DNA from: an uncultured Saprospiraceae bacterium
GTDB lineage: Bacteria > Bacteroidota > Bacteroidia > Chitinophagales > Saprospiraceae
Assembly: GCA_938039305.1 (NCBI GenBank)
Contig: CALHUZ010000548.1
Coordinates: forward strand, 1 to 8,740
Length of the DNA stretch: 8,740 bases
Direction: 5' to 3'
Both the position numbers and the translations under genes were made by a program. Positions 1-6,781 of the stretch are shown one piece after another (within the stretch, counting starts at the first letter, position 1; the number at the start of each line of letters is the position of its first letter). The notes beneath the pieces were generated by a model. It was not told the origin of the DNA. It saw only the letters and a program-made list of their open reading frames with translations, and made no database searches.

Positions 1-1010
1 TCGAGGATCTCTATATGGTCTTCTAGCTTAAGCATACCGTCATCCTTAAGACTTGAAAGAGCTCTACCTACTGACTCACGTGTTGCCCCAATCATATTAG
101 CTATTTCCTCTCTGGTGATCTTGATGATTTTACCTTTTTGAGAATTACTGAGTTCAATGAGGGCATCTGCTACTTTCTTCCGAACAGATCCGTAGACTAA
201 TGAAATCAACTGCCCCTCTAATCCTAGTGTTTGATTAGCGAGCATACGAATGAACTTATGGGCAAAATCACGATTATTAAAAAGTAGTAAGTCCAAATCT
301 TCTTTTGGTATCTTTCTCAATGTGGCATCTTCCAAGGTAATAGCGCTCTTATCATAGGAGTGATCCCCAAGTAGTGCAAGATAACCGAAGAACTCTCCTG
401 GCCCGTAAATCTTAGTAGTGAGCTCTTTACCTAATTCATTGACATGAACATCTTTCACACGTCCACTGAGGACGAAGTAGATATGTCTGGGTATATCTCC
501 CTCATGAAAAATATGTTCTTTAGCCCTATAATTTCTTACTTCCCCATCTTTACTGAGTTCTTCAAACTCCTTGAGCGCTTTAGCCTCGCTGTAGAAGTGT
601 TTTATCCCTTCATCGGTATTATCAATCTTAAGAAATCGCTTACTTTTTTCTAATCTTACTTCAATACTTTGCAAGAGATCTGTGCTCTTAAATGGCTTTG
701 TAATATAATCATCAGCCCCAAGCTTCATACCTTCTCTAAAGTCTTCTTGCTGGGCTTTAGCGGTCAGAAACATAAAAGGGATATGCATCAAATGTTCCTT
801 AGAGTTGATTATCTTGAGTGTACCATATCCGTCTAAGTGCGGCATCATAACATCGCAAATGATCAGATCAGGTAATCCTTCTTCCGCCGCCTTTATGCCA
901 GAAAGGCCATCAGCTGCTTCAATCACTTCATAGTCAGCAATAGCTAATATCTCTGCGATATTTTCGCGTACAGCTTCTTCATCTTCAATAATCAAAATCT
1001 TAGCCCTCAT
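1..1010 (-). CDS. Response regulator fused to Crp/Fnr-type cNMP-binding and HTH domains (partial, C-terminus beyond window)
   Basis: The reading frame opens at ATG 1010-1008 and stays open to the left edge (336 codons seen). Residues 1-120 form a complete receiver: acidic E9/D10, phospho-acceptor D53 in an ICDVMMP context, T83 and K105 (TKPF). A linker of about 35 residues follows. Residues about 158-250 are a cyclic-nucleotide-binding-type beta-roll with EGD and PGEFFG motifs, but the Arg of the Crp phosphate cassette is Lys (KSA at 221-223), so cAMP binding is doubtful. Residues about 275-336 are a Crp-type winged helix. Its recognition helix reads TRESVGR (310-316), matching the RExxxR pattern by which E. 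coli CRP reads GTGA. Its start overlaps the stop of the upstream kinase gene by 11 bases, so the pair is almost certainly co-translated and cognate. The role inferred is a transcription regulator switched by phosphorylation. Only about 10-20 residues should be missing, judging by Crp length. Confidence 0.93.
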   Translation of the reverse strand, partial: MRAKILIIEDEEAVRENIAEILAIADYEVIEAADGLSGIKAAEEGLPDLIICDVMMPHLDGYGTLKIINSKEHLMHIPFMFLTAKAQQEDFREGMKLGADDYITKPFKSTDLLQSIEVRLEKSKRFLKIDNTDEGIKHFYSEAKALKEFEELSKDGEVRNYRAKEHIFHEGDIPRHIYFVLSGRVKDVHVNELGKELTTKIYGPGEFFGYLALLGDHSYDKSAITLEDATLRKIPKEDLDLLLFNNRDFAHKFIRMLANQTLGLEGQLISLVYGSVRKKVADALIELSNSQKGKIIKITREEIANMIGATRESVGRALSSLKDDGMLKLEDHIEIL

Positions 1011-2889
1011 GTGCTGTTGGTATATGAATGTTAAAAGTAGTTCCTTGTCCAGGAGTACTTGAGAAATCAATAGAACCTCCTACAATGTCAAGATAGCGAC
1101 TGACAATGGTTAAGCCAAGTCCTGTGCCCTGAATAGTTGAAGTATTAGATGCTCTAAAAAATCGGCGGAACATATTATGTTGTTCGGCCAGGGGAATTCC
1201 AATGCCCTGATCGCTTACTGAGATCTTAATAGATGATCCATCTTCAGATGAAGAAGTGATGTTTATCGGCTTATCTGTCGGTGAATATTTTATGGCATTG
1301 GAAATGAGATTGTGCAAGATATTACGAAGGATGTTTTTATCTACCATATGGTTATCTAGACCAGTATGATCATAGCTCATCGAATGATCCTTGATGAGTA
1401 AAGACATCTCTTCCAAAACATCAGTTATAAAAAGGCTTAGTTGAATAGGCTCTCTTTTAGTATGTACATTTCCTGACTCCACTTTTTCTAGTGACAGGAA
1501 ATCTTCAAGGATATATGTAAGGTGTTCGACAGATGTCATGATTTTCTTAGCGTGCTTATCAACCTTAACAAAATCCTGCTTTTCTCCATACAAGCTGATC
1601 AGTTCTGCTGAAGATAAAATAGCTGTAAGAGGTGTGCGAAATTCGTGAGACGCTATAGAAACGAAACGAGATTTGAGGACACTCAAATCTCTCTCTTGTG
1701 CTAGTGCATTAAGTAGATTCTGCTCACTTTTCTTTAGCTCAGTTATATCCTGGGTGACCCCAAACACCCTGATCACCTTACCATCTTCATTCTTATAGCA
1801 CTGGATCTCTTCTTGCAAAAACTTATCTATTCCAGTTCCTGTAGTAATGCGGTATTCAATCAATGTATCTACTCCTTTTCTTATTGCCTCAGTTATAGAA
1901 TCTACGACTTTACCCTGATCATCAGGATTGGTAAATTGTAAAAAAAATCTCGCGTTCTTTTTTTCTATTTCTTGCTGCGGTTCAAAGATGTCAATATACT
2001 CTTTAGACCAGTTAATCTTGAGTTCGTCAATAATTGTAATCTCCCAATGCCCCAGTCGTGCTAATCGACAAGCTTTTCTCAACTTACTTTGATTAGCTAA
2101 GAGGTCAGAACTGCGATCATAAACTTGTTGTTCTAACAATTGATTGTTCTCCTCAAGTTTCGATCTCAGCTCTCTTGCGACACTTACATCTTGAACTACA
2201 CCTACATAACCAGTTGCCCTGTTACTCTTATCTAAAAAAGGTACTGTTATACAATGAACATGGGTTATCTTCTTTGAGTCTTGGTGTATATACCGGTATT
2301 CATAATCAAAAGATTTTTCACCTTTTAAGAAAGCACCCCACCCCTCTTCTACAAGTGAGAGATCCTCATGGTAAATAGCTTTTGTCCACCCAGAACCTTT
2401 AGCATCTTGTGAAGTAAGACCGCTTAACTCTTTCCACTTGGTATTAACAAAAAGATTCTGACCATTAGCATCTACTAAAAAGATACCTATCGGTGCTAGC
2501 TGTGCTAACGTCTCAAAGCGGTTTAGGCTTTCTTGAAGATCATGAGTGACTTCATTTATTGATGAAGGCTTCACAAAAATGAAACAGATTCCCTCTGACT
2601 CCAACGCTTGAATTGTTAGATCATATAGCTCATTGTCATAGGCAATACGACTCGCACGCTGCACAACCTTAGAGGACATGAGATCGAGCCAGGCCACATT
2701 GGAGAAAAGTTCAACAATAGATTTGCCGATAAGGCTATCATAAGAAGTATCAAGATGTGTTATAGTGGCGTTGTTACAATGTATTACAACACCTTCTGGA
2801 GTAGTGATTATAACGCCTTGAGGATAATGATCAAAGATCAGCTTATAGGCCTCTGAAGAGGACGACAATATATCACCTAAATCAATCAT
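1000..2889 (-). CDS. Soluble hybrid-less sensor histidine kinase with three PAS-like regions
   Basis: This 629-aa protein has no hydrophobic segment long enough for a membrane helix, so it is probably cytoplasmic and senses an internal signal. A PAS-like domain lies at about residues 12-105. A second PAS of the PAS_3 type lies at about 122-238, with a W..AIYHED motif and a VGVVQDVS ending. A coiled coil follows at about 239-272, then a third PAS with PAC tail (about 273-385, ending VFGVTQDIT). The HisKA dimerisation helix carries the phospho-accepting H415 in SHEFRTP. The HATPase_c domain shows the N box (N527, N531 in HNLISNAIKYS), the G1 box DQGIGI (560-565) and the G2 box GTGLGL (588-593). 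No receiver is attached. Start ATG 2889 is the first in frame. Its 3' end overlaps the receiver-Crp gene, marking that protein as the likely phosphotransfer partner. The ligand or redox cofactor of the PAS domains cannot be read from the sequence. Confidence 0.95.
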   Translation of the reverse strand: MIDLGDILSSSSEAYKLIFDHYPQGVIITTPEGVVIHCNNATITHLDTSYDSLIGKSIVELFSNVAWLDLMSSKVVQRASRIAYDNELYDLTIQALESEGICFIFVKPSSINEVTHDLQESLNRFETLAQLAPIGIFLVDANGQNLFVNTKWKELSGLTSQDAKGSGWTKAIYHEDLSLVEEGWGAFLKGEKSFDYEYRYIHQDSKKITHVHCITVPFLDKSNRATGYVGVVQDVSVARELRSKLEENNQLLEQQVYDRSSDLLANQSKLRKACRLARLGHWEITIIDELKINWSKEYIDIFEPQQEIEKKNARFFLQFTNPDDQGKVVDSITEAIRKGVDTLIEYRITTGTGIDKFLQEEIQCYKNEDGKVIRVFGVTQDITELKKSEQNLLNALAQERDLSVLKSRFVSIASHEFRTPLTAILSSAELISLYGEKQDFVKVDKHAKKIMTSVEHLTYILEDFLSLEKVESGNVHTKREPIQLSLFITDVLEEMSLLIKDHSMSYDHTGLDNHMVDKNILRNILHNLISNAIKYSPTDKPINITSSSEDGSSIKISVSDQGIGIPLAEQHNMFRRFFRASNTSTIQGTGLGLTIVSRYLDIVGGSIDFSSTPGQGTTFNIHIPTAHEG

Positions 2890-2904
2890 AGCTTACAAAG
2901 GTGA

Positions 2905-2944
2905 GAAAATTACGCAAGAGGTAGGAGCCCTTCGGCAGGAATAC
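2905..2944 (+). repeat. Copy 1 of a short interspersed repeat in the divergent intergenic region
   Basis: The core 2916-2940 (aagaggt.gga..cctt.ggc.gga) matches 8710-8734 at 20 of 25 positions in the same orientation, and the flanking gaaaatta-like stretch also aligns with a small gap. The copy can fold: GGTA (2920-2923 region) with TACC (2942-2945 region) enclosing a GCC-CTTC-GGC hairpin. It lies between the kinase start and the OmpR-type regulator, in no gene. Two copies are few, and the second is cut by the window edge, so the true length and family are unknown. Confidence 0.45.
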
Positions 2945-3088
2945 CAAACTAAATCAACAACACAAATGCAATAGCATAAAGGCAAAGAGTATAAATCCCT
3001 AAGACGTCAGCAAAAGTTTCACTATTATGTTAAAAAAGATGACTTATGACTCATAACAGTGTCTAAACGTAATACAAAACTCAAAACT

Positions 3089-3802
3089 ATGCCGCAACAG
3101 AATATACTACTTGTGGAAGGTGACGGTAATTTGGGATATGTATTGAAACTCTTCCTTGAAAGAAACAATTTTGCTGTGACTTTGGTCGTCAAAGGTCAGG
3201 CCATTAAGTCTTATGAAAAGAGCGATTTTACTCTATGCATAATAGATCTCGATGAATTTAACGCAAGCAATTTTGATGATAGCGTAGAGATTCGAAAAGG
3301 AGATCCTGACCTTCCTATTATATTTCTTACATCTTCGTCCATTTCAGCAGAGGTGATAGATAAATTTAAACGTGGAATGGATCATCATATATCCAAGCCT
3401 TTTAATAACGACTATTTACTTTATCAAGTCCAAGCCATTCTTAGAAGAAAAAGTGGATTTATAGATCCTGATGCTGATAGAATAGAATTCACTGTCGGAA
3501 AATATCACTACAATCATTCACTTAGGGTTCTAACATTTGAATCAGCAGGCATTAAGGAAAGAAACAAACTAACTCCAAAAGAAGCACGTCTACTTCGGTT
3601 ACTTTGCTTAAACAAGAACAAACTACTTTCTAGATCACATGCTCTTATGGAAATTTGGAAAGAAGATAATTACTTCACAGGAAGAAGCATGGATGTCTTC
3701 GTCACTAAGCTCAGAAAGTACTTGAGAAAAGATTCCCGCATTGAGATAGTCAACATCCATGGAGCAGGATTTAGGCTAAATGATCATAAAAAGAGGCTCT
3801 AA
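3089..3802 (+). CDS. OmpR/RprY-type response regulator with atypical receiver
   Basis: This is a DNA-binding response regulator of 237 aa from ATG 3089. A GTG at 3059 would add ten residues, but the ATG start puts the receiver landmarks at the usual family positions. Receiver residues about 5-120 keep the phospho-acceptor D53, T81 and K103 (ISKPF). Two places are unusual. The acidic pair expected as E-D in ILLVEDD is E10-G11 here, losing the second Mg-binding carboxylate, and the usual MLPGMDG loop after D53 is replaced by DEFNASNFD. The C-terminal winged helix of the Trans_reg_C type (about 128-231) is intact, with LTPKEARLLRLL, the recognition-helix region DVFVTKLRKYL and the closing IHGAGFRL hairpin. 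It is transcribed away from the kinase gene and has no kinase of its own in view. It may act with altered phosphorylation or as a phosphorylation-independent regulator; that is inference. Confidence 0.92.
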   Translation: MPQQNILLVEGDGNLGYVLKLFLERNNFAVTLVVKGQAIKSYEKSDFTLCIIDLDEFNASNFDDSVEIRKGDPDLPIIFLTSSSISAEVIDKFKRGMDHHISKPFNNDYLLYQVQAILRRKSGFIDPDADRIEFTVGKYHYNHSLRVLTFESAGIKERNKLTPKEARLLRLLCLNKNKLLSRSHALMEIWKEDNYFTGRSMDVFVTKLRKYLRKDSRIEIVNIHGAGFRLNDHKKRL

Positions 3803-3837
3803 GTTTTGTCTGAATGTCCATCAACTATGTGATTCAA

Positions 3838-3900
3838 AACTATTGTAGAGAGTATAAAAAATAGTTGAGACAATCATCCATATAACGGACTACTTATATG
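3838..3900. terminator. Two inverted repeats between convergent genes, possible bidirectional terminator
   Basis: The gap between the convergent OmpR-type regulator and the permease gene holds two perfect 7-bp dyads. AACTATT (3838-3844) pairs with AATAGTT (3860-3866) over a 15-base loop. CATATAA (3879-3885) pairs with TTATATG (3894-3900) over an 8-base loop. Both are AT-rich and neither is followed by a clean T-run on either strand, so a terminator role is suggested by position more than by structure. Confidence 0.3.
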
Positions 3901-3911
3901 TGGAGGAGACA

Positions 3912-5000
3912 TTAATCTTGAGCCAACCGTCTAAAGATGCCCTTTTTGTTATTAATGTTAGAGCTCATTAATACTGCATAGGCTTTACTATCTTCAAAAT
4001 TACTCAAGACAATCTTCACTATTGAAATAATAGGGATGGCCAAGATGATACCAGCTATACCCCAAAAAGTGCCAAAAAACATGAGAGAAAATATGGCAAA
4101 TAACGGATTAACGTCCACTTTGTCTCCCACAATCCTTGGTGTAATAAAGTTACCTTCTATCTGTTGTACCACCAGATAAAATATCAGTACGGCAATTGGC
4201 TGCCAGCTAGTGTCTGTTGTAGAAAGCGCATATATAAATGGTAGTACTCCACCGATCAATGTTCCAATAAAGGGAATAACAGCTAGAAAACCTGCGAGTG
4301 TTCCCCAGAAGACGGCATACTCGATACCTATAAGGGTTAGTCCAATACTATTGAGGACAGAAAGTATAACCATCACTAAACCAACACCTCCGATATAAGA
4401 TTGTATTGTTTTTTTGATTTCATCCATTGCCTCTTTGATATCAGGCCTGTTGCTCTTTTCAAATTGATAAATAATAAAATTATTAAAACTGTTGCGATAA
4501 TACAATAAGAAGAAAGTGTAAATAAACACCATACCTAATGAGGTTAAAAAGGCGGTAGTAGAAACAAAACTCTTGCTAATAAATAGTAGAGGGCCTTGTA
4601 TATTTTCCCCTCCGGAGCTCAATAGTTTCTCAGTATTTAGATTAGCTAATGGAATCAATTTATTTACTTGATTGAGCAATTCATCAAGTCCCTCTGTCAT
4701 ACTCATACCAATGGACGGTAGAGACTCCATAATTGCAATAAGCTGCATCGAGAACAAAGTCGTTATGAAGAGTATAGGGAGCAAAAGTGTTAAGAAGCTC
4801 AAACAGATAGCTACGCCTTTGAACTTTACAAATCTCAAGAGATACTTTTCTATAGGATATAAGAAAGCAGCGAGTAGAATAGCAAATATGAACGGTATTA
4901 TTAATCCAGAACCAATACTGAGTAACCACCCAATACCTATAACACTAATCGTTACATAAGCCACTTTAGCAAGTAAAGAATCCGACTTATGATTTGGCAT
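3912..5000 (-). CDS. AI-2E/PerM-family transporter (UPF0118 permease)
   Basis: This is a polytopic inner-membrane protein of 362 aa from ATG 5000, the usual family length (about 350). N-terminal helices at about 10-28, 30-50 and 60-85 are followed by a large soluble loop (about 90-140), a helix at about 147-168, and a C-terminal block of four or so helices. The signature stretches are clear: WGTLAGFLAVIPFIGTLIGG (about 232-251), EGNFITPRIVGDKVDVNPL (about 282-300) and WGIAGIILAIPI. The AI-2E/PerM family includes exporters and Na+/H+ antiporters, and the AI-2 name does not fix the substrate. An upstream in-frame ATG at 5045 would add 15 residues and a 59-base overlap. I prefer 5000, which overlaps the preceding gene by 14 bases and suggests translational coupling. 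It is the last gene of the minus-strand stress block. Confidence 0.93.
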   Translation of the reverse strand: MPNHKSDSLLAKVAYVTISVIGIGWLLSIGSGLIIPFIFAILLAAFLYPIEKYLLRFVKFKGVAICLSFLTLLLPILFITTLFSMQLIAIMESLPSIGMSMTEGLDELLNQVNKLIPLANLNTEKLLSSGGENIQGPLLFISKSFVSTTAFLTSLGMVFIYTFFLLYYRNSFNNFIIYQFEKSNRPDIKEAMDEIKKTIQSYIGGVGLVMVILSVLNSIGLTLIGIEYAVFWGTLAGFLAVIPFIGTLIGGVLPFIYALSTTDTSWQPIAVLIFYLVVQQIEGNFITPRIVGDKVDVNPLFAIFSLMFFGTFWGIAGIILAIPIISIVKIVLSNFEDSKAYAVLMSSNINNKKGIFRRLAQD

Positions 5001-5283
5001 AGAATAGATTTGAGATTCTATTGTAAGAATCAACCAATAATGCAAGATTGCGCACTTGGGTCTTTGAGAGAAAGGCAGATGACAATTTCACTATTTCATC
5101 TAAATTATTAGATTTATGAGAATGTAAGGAAGAGGCTGGTTTTGGCTTTTGCGATGGCAACGGAATAAATAGGTCTTTGATATTGGCAGTATCAAGGCGG
5201 TTCATATTTTGCTTCAGCAACATCATAGCTGCCCTGTTTTCAGTTTTCAAATTTTCTATGCGATCGTCAATTATAGTGCTCAT
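4987..5283 (-). CDS. Small hypothetical soluble protein overlapping the permease gene
   Basis: I do not recognise this 98-aa product. From ATG 5283 it has a charged, helix-prone N-terminal half (residues 1-35, IDDRIENLKTENRAAMMLLKQ), a Pro/Ser/His/Lys-rich linker (about 40-58) and a second helical segment (about 60-98). There is no signal peptide or membrane segment. The frame stays open upstream to TTG 5334, which would overlap the holin-like gene's stop by four bases and give 115 aa. ATG is the more likely start. The 14-base overlap with the permease gene downstream and the short gap (47 bases) after the holin-like gene argue that it is a real, co-translated member of the block. It may be an accessory factor of the neighbouring membrane proteins, but nothing in the sequence fixes that. 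Confidence 0.7.
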   Translation of the reverse strand: MSTIIDDRIENLKTENRAAMMLLKQNMNRLDTANIKDLFIPLPSQKPKPASSLHSHKSNNLDEIVKLSSAFLSKTQVRNLALLVDSYNRISNLFYAKS

Positions 5284-5330
5284 ATGCTGTTTTGCTTTTT
5301 TAGTTAAGTAAAGTATAAAGATACCATGTG

Positions 5331-5732
5331 TCAATTATGGAAATCGAACTGCTCACTCAAGGCATTATCTACAATACTATCAGTAGCCCGTAATATTTTA
5401 TTATAGATAATTTGACGACGAAAGAGATATATCAGCAGCGCTATAAAGGCTATCGCACCACTTACTACAGCCAGGGCTAAAACTAGAGAGCCTAAAAGAT
5501 TGAACAAACCTATTAAACAAAGCGCGGTCAAAACAATGGTAAGGAGAAGGAATAAGATAAAGAGAATGGAGCATAGGATAAACTTACTAGCAACCATTCC
5601 AAGTAGGTTGATAGTTTGGAGTTTTTTAATCTCCATGTTATTTGTGGCAATCGTTTTTATATACTCATAATTTTCACCCAATTGATTCACCAAGGACTGT
5701 GGTGTATTGATTGTATCATCTGTGGTAGTCAT
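5331..5732 (-). CDS. Holin-superfamily-III/YqjE-like two-TM membrane protein
   Basis: A 133-aa protein starts at ATG 5732. Residues 1-44 are polar and helical. Two long hydrophobic helices follow at about 46-76 and 80-104, joined by a very short turn (LLGS), and then a basic boundary (FRRQ) and a short cytoplasmic tail. This layout matches the Phage_holin_3_6 / YqjE family, which in bacteria is usually a chromosomal stress-linked membrane protein next to YtxH- or YqjD-like genes rather than a phage lysis gene. There is no phage gene nearby. The function of the family is poorly defined. The YtxH-like gene lies 62 bases upstream and the unrecognised small gene 47 bases downstream, so the three probably share a transcript. 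Confidence 0.8.
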   Translation of the reverse strand: MTTTDDTINTPQSLVNQLGENYEYIKTIATNNMEIKKLQTINLLGMVASKFILCSILFILFLLLTIVLTALCLIGLFNLLGSLVLALAVVSGAIAFIALLIYLFRRQIIYNKILRATDSIVDNALSEQFDFHN

Positions 5733-5794
5733 AGAAACGTAGTTGATTAAAAGTGAAAGTCAAGATTAGTTGAGAAAGATTAGTGCAGAGGGTA

Positions 5795-6121
5795 TCAAGT
5801 CTTAACTTCATTTAGTTTGTTCTTCGCTTTTTGGACACCTTCGGAGAACTCAGCAATTTTTCCTTCTGTTATTTCAGCAACCTCCCCTACTGCATTAGCC
5901 ATGCCTTCTTTGCTCTTCTCTATAACTTCGTTTATGGCTTTAGCTCCCTTATCCAGTATGATCTGTGAGTTATCAGCAATAGTCTCTTTGATGGAGGCTC
6001 CTTTACTTAAAGCAGACTCTACGACTTTTTGCCCCTTCTCACTTTTCAGAAAGTATATCGCTGCTGCTCCTGCTAAGACACCCGTAAGTAGTGGGAATAT
6101 ATATTGATTATTCGATTTCAT
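5795..6121 (-). CDS. YtxH-like membrane-anchored stress protein
   Basis: This 108-aa protein from ATG 6121 has one N-terminal hydrophobic anchor (about 8-25, FPLLTGVLAGAAAIYFL) followed directly by KSEKGQK, the typical YtxH-family boundary. The rest (about 30-108) is an alanine/lysine/glutamate-rich amphipathic helix with loose repeats of the form A..I.E...G. It is likely to be tethered in the inner membrane with a long helical tail. YtxH-domain proteins are associated with general stress responses in other bacteria; the molecular role is not known. It lies between the DUF2383-like gene (81-base gap) and the holin-like gene (62-base gap), a combination commonly met in Bacteroidota stress clusters. 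Confidence 0.82.
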   Translation of the reverse strand: MKSNNQYIFPLLTGVLAGAAAIYFLKSEKGQKVVESALSKGASIKETIADNSQIILDKGAKAINEVIEKSKEGMANAVGEVAEITEGKIAEFSEGVQKAKNKLNEVKT

Positions 6122-6202
6122 ATTTTATGATTATTATTTGTAAGGTTCTGTAAAAAATACAATGGTTTAATTCTCAAAAGAAGTTAAAGACATCAGTGGT
6201 CA

Positions 6203-6670
6203 TTATGAAACTTGAGCAGCCATTATCTTTTCTCTCAGATCTTGCAGTTCCGATAATTCGCTAACAATCTGTGTTTGCTGACTTTTAAGTTTTTTGAGGT
6301 AATTAGATGGCATTTCTACATTTGCGAGTACCTTGTCATAATCGCTGATTAAGATATTAGCTCCTCTTTCTACTTCATCAACAACAGTAATAATTTCCTT
6401 TTCAGAGCTCACCATGCTGATTCTCATGTTCGCAAACGAGCGATGAATCTTACCCAAAAAAGTTGATTCGACTTCAGGTACAGTACCCAACTCCAATACC
6501 ATAGACTCTATAGCTCTATGCATTTGATGTCGTTCAGTAGCATATTTGTTAAGCCAAAGCGATAACAGTTTATTAGAAGTATTCTTTGCGATTGTTTGGT
6601 AACCCTCTTCAGCATCTTGTAATCTATTTATAAGGTCTTGAAGAGCTGATTTTATTTTTTCTTTGTTCAT
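6203..6670 (-). CDS. DUF2383/PA2169-like four-helix-bundle protein
   Basis: A 155-aa, entirely alpha-helical, soluble protein from ATG 6670. The N-terminal helices (LQDLINRLQDAEEGYQTIAK, then LLSLWLNKYATERHQMHRAIESMVLELG) and the later SEKEIITVVDEVERGANILISDYDKVLA stretch follow the PA2169/DUF2383 pattern, a ferritin-like bundle of about 150 residues. Acidic and His residues in the helices (E17, E46/H48/H51 region, E113/E115 region) could be the remains of a metal site, but I cannot confirm metal binding by eye. An ECF-type promoter motif sits upstream (6708-6737), identical in core and spacing to one before the DUF1328 gene. It follows the sigma gene after 111 bases and appears to head the DUF2383-YtxH-holin-permease transcript. 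Confidence 0.82.
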   Translation of the reverse strand: MNKEKIKSALQDLINRLQDAEEGYQTIAKNTSNKLLSLWLNKYATERHQMHRAIESMVLELGTVPEVESTFLGKIHRSFANMRISMVSSEKEIITVVDEVERGANILISDYDKVLANVEMPSNYLKKLKSQQTQIVSELSELQDLREKIMAAQVS

Positions 6671-6707
6671 ATGGTTGCAATTAATAATTAAAAAATAATG
6701 TACACTG

Positions 6708-6737
6708 ACTATACCGCAAGACGCACTAATTGTTCGG
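6708..6737 (-). promoter_or_regulatory. Putative ECF-type promoter of the DUF2383-like gene
   Basis: On the minus strand CCGAACA (6737-6731) and GTATAGT (6714-6708) are separated by 16 bases, with the last base 38 bases before the ATG at 6670. The same two heptamers with the same 16-base spacing occur at 8687-8658 upstream of the DUF1328 gene. A -35 box containing GAAC is usual for ECF promoters. The assignment to the sigma factor encoded just upstream is inference. Confidence 0.6.
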
Positions 6738-6781
6738 TTTTCTATAAAAAACTAAAGTGCAAACTATGGTTATAGATGATC

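Noticed and set aside
444..653. Plus-strand open frame of 69 codons
   Set aside because: It lies inside the receiver-Crp gene on the other strand, which has clear domain matches; the product has no recognisable features.
4672..4959. Plus- and minus-strand open frames of 95 and 81 codons within the permease gene
   Set aside because: Both are shadows of the AI-2E-family coding sequence, with low-complexity or incoherent products.
5331..5732. Phage origin suggested by the holin-like product
   Set aside because: There are no capsid, lysin, integrase or other phage genes around it, and the family is commonly chromosomal and stress-linked beside YtxH-like genes.
5733..5770. TTG-N19-TACGTTTC as a promoter before the holin-like gene
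   Set aside because: The last base departs from the -7 consensus and the start site would fall on the ATG; read-through from the upstream gene is simpler.
5817..6107. Plus-strand open frame of 96 codons opposite the YtxH-like gene
   Set aside because: It is an antisense shadow of the Ala/Lys-rich helical tail; the minus-strand product fits a known family.
6742..6775. CTATAA/TTATAG inverted repeat after the sigma gene as a terminator
   Set aside because: A 6-bp AT-only stem over a 22-base loop is too weak, and it overlaps the zone just upstream of the ECF-type motif.
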